This document shows positions 6,260 to 9,033 of a DNA stretch of 9,033 nucleotides, piece after piece. A program made the position numbers and the translations under genes. How positions within the stretch are numbered: the stretch's first letter is position 1; each line of letters opens with the position of its first letter. The notes beneath the pieces are model-generated. The model saw nothing but the letters and a program-made list of their open reading frames with translations, did no database searches and was not told the origin of the DNA. The stretch comes from Chloroflexota bacterium (GTDB lineage Bacteria; Chloroflexota; Dormibacteria; Dormibacterales; Dormibacteraceae): NCBI GenBank assembly GCA_005880525.1, contig VBFW01000036.1, positions 1 through 9,033 of the forward strand. Direction: 5' to 3'.

Positions 6260-6825
6260 TGGCAGTCGAAAAGAGCGCTACGACCAGCGGGCCCGAGACC
6301 GAGGCGCAGTGGTACGTCGTGCATGCGTACTCCGGCCACGAGGAAAAGGTCAAGAAGAACCTCGAGAAGAGGATCGAGTCCATGGACATGCAGGACAAGA
6401 TCCTGCAGGTGCTCGTCCCGATGGAAGACGAGATCGAGATCAAGGACGGCAAGCGCCGCCACGTGCAGAAGCGAATCTTCCCCGGCTACATCCTCGTGCG
6501 CATGGTGATGTCCAACGAGTCGTGGTTCGTCGTTCGCAACACGCCCGGCGTCACGAGCTTCGTGGGTTCCGCGAACAGCCCGGTGCCTCTGCAGGAGAAA
6601 GAGGTTCGCGCCATCCAGAAGCAGATGAAGCAGGAGGCGCCGAAGATTCGCGTCGAGTTCCAGGTCGGCGAGTCGGTGCGCGTGGTCGACGGACCGTTCA
6701 CCGACTTCCACGGCAAGGTCGACGAGATCAACCCGGAGAAGGGCAAGCTGAAGGTGCTGGTCAACATGTTCGGCCGAGAGACGCCGGTGGAGCTCGACCT
6801 TCTTCAGGTCGAGAAGGTCCACTAG
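6259..6825 (+). CDS. nusG: Transcription termination/antitermination protein NusG
   Basis: 188 residues. NusG binds the RNA polymerase clamp, suppresses or promotes pausing, and links polymerase to Rho or to ribosomal protein S10. The NGN domain spans about 17-120, with WYVVHAYSGHEEKVKKNL at its start and the conserved FPGYILV (74-80) and VRNTPGVTSFVG. A basic linker follows, then the KOW domain (about 137-188) with VGESVRVVDGPFTDFHGKV and the closing FGRETPVELDLLQVEKV. No inserted domain II. ATG at 6259 overlaps the secE stop by one base, indicating coupled translation. The 42 nt after its stop carry a short CA repeat and the rplK leader. Confidence 0.98.
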   Translation: MAVEKSATTSGPETEAQWYVVHAYSGHEEKVKKNLEKRIESMDMQDKILQVLVPMEDEIEIKDGKRRHVQKRIFPGYILVRMVMSNESWFVVRNTPGVTSFVGSANSPVPLQEKEVRAIQKQMKQEAPKIRVEFQVGESVRVVDGPFTDFHGKVDEINPEKGKLKVLVNMFGRETPVELDLLQVEKVH

Positions 6826-6867
6826 TCACACACACATAAGAAAGGACGAGGGAACTCCCAGGGTTCG

Positions 6868-7296
6868 ATGAGCAAGAAGAAGATCCGCGCGGTGTTGAAG
6901 CTGGAGCTGCAGGCCGGACGGGCCACGCCCGCGCCGCCTGTTGGCACGGCTTTGGGCCCGCACGGAATCAACATCATGGAGTTCACCAAGGCCTACAACG
7001 AGCGCACGCAGAGCCAGGTCGGCGACGTGGTGCCGGCGGAGATCACGATCTTCGAGGACCGCAGCTTCGCGTTCATCCTCAAGACGCCGCCGACCGTCAA
7101 CCTGCTGAAGAAGGCCGCTGGAGTGGAGAAGGGTTCACCGAAGCCGAATCGAGAGAAGATCGGTCGCGTCACGCGTCAGCAGATCCGCTCCATCGTCGAA
7201 ACGAAGCAGAAGGATCTGAATGCGTACGAGTTCGAAGCCGCTTCGAAGATGATCGAAGGCACCGCCCGCTCGATGGGCCTCGAGGTCGTGGAGTAG
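6868..7296 (+). CDS. rplK: 50S ribosomal protein L11
   Basis: 142 residues, the standard length. L11 sits at the base of the stalk, with L10 and 23S rRNA, in the GTPase-associated centre, and is the target region of thiostrepton and of RelA activation. The N-terminal domain shows KLELQAGRATPAPPVGTALG with the thiostrepton-loop prolines, then HGINIMEFTKAYN. The C-terminal rRNA-binding domain carries KTPPTVNLLKKAAG and ends SMGLEVVE. ATG at 6868 is supported by protein length; the nearest purine run is AGGG 4 nt before it (short spacing), while AAAGGA at 6841 is too far away. 42 nt after nusG, 7 nt before rplA. Confidence 0.98.
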   Translation: MSKKKIRAVLKLELQAGRATPAPPVGTALGPHGINIMEFTKAYNERTQSQVGDVVPAEITIFEDRSFAFILKTPPTVNLLKKAAGVEKGSPKPNREKIGRVTRQQIRSIVETKQKDLNAYEFEAASKMIEGTARSMGLEVVE

Positions 7297-7303
7297 TAAG
7301 GCG

Positions 7304-8035
7304 ATGCCGAAGAAGAGGGGCAAGAAGTACACCGAGGCCGCCAAGAAGGTCGAGGCCGCGCTCGCGGCCAACGGCGACGGCGGGCTCGCGCCCGAAGAGG
7401 CGTGCAAGATCGTGAGAGAGACGTCGACCTCGAAGTTCGACGCGACCGTCGAGGCTCACATCCGGTTGGGCGTCGACCCACGCCACGCGGAGCAGATGGT
7501 GCGCGGATCGGTCGTCCTGCCGAACGGAACCGGCAAGAAGGTTCGGGTCGCGGTGTTCGCGACCGGCGACAAGGTGCGCGAGGCGCAGGACGCAGGCGCC
7601 GACTACGTTGGCGGTGAGGACATGGTTAAGAAGGTGTCCGAGGGCTGGACAGACTTCGACGCCGCGGTCGCCACGCCGGACATCATGTCCAAGGTCGGCC
7701 CGCTCGGGAAGATCCTCGGCCCGCGTGGCCTGATGCCGAACCCGAAGTCGGGAACCGTCACCTTCGACGTAGCGCGAGCCGTGCGAGAGGTGAAGGGCGG
7801 CAAGGTCGAGTTCAGGACCGACAAGTTCGGCATCGTGCACGCGCCAATCGGCAAGGTGTCCTTTGGCGACGGCCAGCTGCACCAGAACCTGGTGGCGCTG
7901 GTCGACGCGCTGCTGCGCAACAAGCCGTCGGCGTCGAAGGGCCAGTACCTTCGAACTTTCTACCTGACCGCGACGCAGGGACCTTCGGTTCCCGTCGACG
8001 TAAAGGAAGCGGCAAGGCTGCAGCTCGCCGGCTGA
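7304..8035 (+). CDS. rplA: 50S ribosomal protein L1
   Basis: 243 residues; forms the mobile L1 stalk that guides tRNA leaving the E site, and in many bacteria represses its own L11-L1 operon by binding the mRNA. The N-terminal basic segment MPKKRGKKYTEAAKKVEA, the KFDATVEAHIRLGVDPRHAEQMVRG-like first strand, and the diagnostic ILGPRGLMPNPKSGTVT segment are all present, followed by GKVEFRTDKFGIVHAPIGKVSF and a normal C-terminus. ATG at 7304; a GGAG abutting the rplK stop lies 10 nt upstream, with TAAGG nearer. Seven nt separate it from rplK, so the two are co-translated. The 37 nt after its stop hold a 4-bp hairpin without a T run. Confidence 0.98.
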   Translation: MPKKRGKKYTEAAKKVEAALAANGDGGLAPEEACKIVRETSTSKFDATVEAHIRLGVDPRHAEQMVRGSVVLPNGTGKKVRVAVFATGDKVREAQDAGADYVGGEDMVKKVSEGWTDFDAAVATPDIMSKVGPLGKILGPRGLMPNPKSGTVTFDVARAVREVKGGKVEFRTDKFGIVHAPIGKVSFGDGQLHQNLVALVDALLRNKPSASKGQYLRTFYLTATQGPSVPVDVKEAARLQLAG

Positions 8036-8058
8036 CGCGGGCGTTCGCCCATCACCGT

Positions 8059-8064
8059 CAGACT
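8059..8064 (+). promoter_or_regulatory. Weak -10-like CAGACT before the acetyltransferase
   Basis: CAGACT ends 8 nt before the ATG at 8073, the same placement as the other leaderless candidates, but it lacks the first consensus T and has no -35. There is no Shine-Dalgarno before that ATG. If real it would be an internal promoter between rplA and rplJ; otherwise the gene is read through from rplA. Confidence 0.2.
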
Positions 8065-8072
8065 TAGTCCCG

Positions 8073-8564
8073 ATGCTCGGGCCGGTCATCGAGGGCAAGC
8101 TCGCCATGCTGCGGCCGCCTCGGCCGGACGATGCACCGGTGATGATCGGCTGGTTCGAGGACATGGAGGTCACGCGCTTCATGGCTCTCCACCATCCGCC
8201 AAGCCTGGAGATGGAAAAGGAATGGCTGGAGCGCATGGCGCGCAGTCCTGACGACGTCGTGTGGGCGATCGAGCATCAGGGCCGGCCGGTGGGCGCGAGC
8301 GCCATCCACGCCATCAACTGGAAATACGGCTACGGCACGACCGGCACGACCATCGGCGACAGGTCGTTGTGGGGGAAAGGAATCGGCGGCGAGACCATGC
8401 AGCTGCGAACGCGCTATGCCTTCACGCAGCTGCCGCTGCGCAAGCTGAAGTCCGGCTATTACGACGGCAACAGCGCCAGCGCGAAAGCCCAGGCTGCCGC
8501 GGGCTACCGCGAGGTCGGCCGCTGGAGCAAGGACCTTAATTTCCTACCGAGGCGAATCAGTTGA
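8073..8564 (+). CDS. GNAT-family N-acetyltransferase, RimJ/RimL-like, inside the ribosomal operon
   Basis: 163 residues. GNAT enzymes move an acetyl group from acetyl-CoA to an amine; the RimJ/RimL branch acetylates N-termini of ribosomal proteins S5 and L12, and relatives act on small molecules. Visible: the N-terminal strand GKLAMLRPPRPDDAPVMIGWF, then the acetyl-CoA pyrophosphate loop RSLWGKGIGGE (97-107), and the late motif YYDGNSASAKAQAAAGYREVGR (129-150) with Asn133. The C-terminus is short, ending RRIS soon after the last strand, at the low end of the family length. It lies 37 nt after rplA and 57 nt before rplJ, in the gap that normally holds only the L10 leader. Position suggests a ribosomal-protein substrate (L12 is normally encoded just after L10), but that is inference; the start lacks a ribosome-binding site. 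Confidence 0.85.
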   Translation: MLGPVIEGKLAMLRPPRPDDAPVMIGWFEDMEVTRFMALHHPPSLEMEKEWLERMARSPDDVVWAIEHQGRPVGASAIHAINWKYGYGTTGTTIGDRSLWGKGIGGETMQLRTRYAFTQLPLRKLKSGYYDGNSASAKAQAAAGYREVGRWSKDLNFLPRRIS

Positions 8565-8574
8565 AGGACGCTGG

Positions 8575-8619
8575 ATCCTTCCTGCCTCGCATGTGTCACG
8601 AGGGCAGGGAGGATTTTTT
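8575..8619 (+). promoter_or_regulatory. 15-bp attenuator-like hairpin that buries the rplJ ribosome-binding site
   Basis: Left arm 8575-8589 pairs with 8599-8614: 12 bp (one T-G wobble at 8580/8609), one bulged G (8602), then 3 more bp, closing a 9-nt loop (8590-8598). The right arm contains the strong Shine-Dalgarno AGGGAGGA (8606-8613), and six T residues (8614-8619) follow it. This is intrinsic-terminator architecture that also hides the rplJ start region. Position (just before L10) matches the known L10-leader type of autoregulation. An alternative pairing of 8548-8553 (CGAGGC) with 8584-8589 (GCCTCG) could act as antiterminator. Confidence 0.7.
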
Positions 8620-8621
8620 AT

Positions 8622-9033
8622 TTGCCGAGAGCCAGCAAGGAACAGAAGGCCGAGCAGGTCGAGGAGATCGCCGAGCGGCTGAAGAGGGCCAAGGTCGCGG
8701 TCTTGACCGATTACCGCGGCCTGACGGTCAGCCAGCTACAGGACCTGCGCACCCGCCTGCGCGGCGGCGAGGTCGAGTACCGCGTGGTCAAGAACACGCT
8801 GGCTCGGCGCGCGGCCGAGGCTGCGGGCATGCCGGCGCTCCAGTCGGAGCTGAAGGGCCCGGTCGCGATCGCCTTCGGCTACGCCGACCTCGGCGTCCCG
8901 GCCAAGCTCATCAACGAGTTCGTCCGGGCCACCAGGCTGAAGCTCGAGGTCGTCGGCGGCCTGGTGGAGGGACGGGTGTTCTCACCGGCGCAGGTCAAAC
9001 AGCTGGCCGACCTGCCGTCCCGCGAGACGCTCA
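8622..9033 (+). CDS. rplJ: 50S ribosomal protein L10, 3'-truncated by the window edge
   Basis: L10 anchors the L7/L12 dimers of the ribosomal stalk, which recruit translation GTPases; with L12 it usually represses its own operon. 137 codons are visible of about 170. Hallmarks: PRASKEQKAEQVEEIAERLKRA-like N-terminal helix, VLTDYRGLTV, the RNA-binding EYRVVKNTLARRA, LKGPVAIAFGY, LEVVGGLVEGRVFS, and LADLPSRETL near the cut. The start is TTG at 8622, chosen because AGGGAGGA lies 8 nt upstream and the protein then begins MPRASKE as expected; no ATG or GTG fits. Translation start is inside the influence of the upstream hairpin. rplL is expected just beyond the window. Confidence 0.96.
   Translation, partial: MPRASKEQKAEQVEEIAERLKRAKVAVLTDYRGLTVSQLQDLRTRLRGGEVEYRVVKNTLARRAAEAAGMPALQSELKGPVAIAFGYADLGVPAKLINEFVRATRLKLEVVGGLVEGRVFSPAQVKQLADLPSRETL

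Noticed and set aside
6827..6837. CA dinucleotide run after nusG
   Set aside because: Only about five units; too short to call a functional repeat.
8039..8050. GGGC-GTTC-GCCC hairpin after rplA as a terminator
   Set aside because: Only 4 bp and no T run follows; transcription must continue to reach rplJ.

Overview
This is a GC-rich bacterial window of mostly ordinary chromosomal genes. It ends in a conserved ribosomal/transcription operon (rpmG-secE-nusG-rplK-rplA-[GNAT]-rplJ). The sequence alone does not fix the organism. High GC, TTG and GTG starts, a four-cysteine L33, a short single-span SecE, and several genes with a -10-like hexamer 6-9 nt before the start codon and no Shine-Dalgarno suggest a Terrabacteria-type lineage (Chloroflexota, Dormibacterota or Actinomycetota-like). 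That placement is inference.

Layout. 1-1272 (+): pyruvate kinase without its N-terminus. 1329-3176 (+): a 615-residue protein of unknown function built from two related halves. 3199-3969 (+): a PIG-L/LmbE-type zinc deacetylase. 3966-5674 (-): a two-gene unit in which an isocitrate/isopropylmalate dehydrogenase-family protein is followed, through a 4-nt start/stop overlap, by an SGNH/GDSL hydrolase. The hydrolase ends in a 4-bp tail-to-tail overlap with the deacetylase gene. 5675-5864: a divergent intergenic region with outward promoter candidates, one GAAC-N4-GTTC palindrome and a terminator-like hairpin. 5865-9033 (+): L33, SecE, NusG, L11, L1, a RimJ/RimL-like GNAT acetyltransferase, and L10 (cut by the window end).

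The operon genes are tightly packed: rpmG/secE and secE/nusG each share one base of stop and start codon. NusG, L11, L1 and L10 serve transcription elongation and the ribosomal stalk, and SecE is part of the translocon. Two departures from the usual layout deserve attention. A GNAT acetyltransferase gene sits between rplA and rplJ. A 15-bp hairpin followed by six T residues lies just before rplJ and buries its Shine-Dalgarno, as expected of an L10-type autoregulatory attenuator. A second, smaller hairpin with a T tract lies almost on the predicted transcription start of the rpmG operon.

I found no CRISPR array, insertion sequence, tRNA, rRNA or defence cassette. The best candidates for something undescribed are the repeat protein at 1329-3176, the ribosomal-operon acetyltransferase, and the two leader hairpins.
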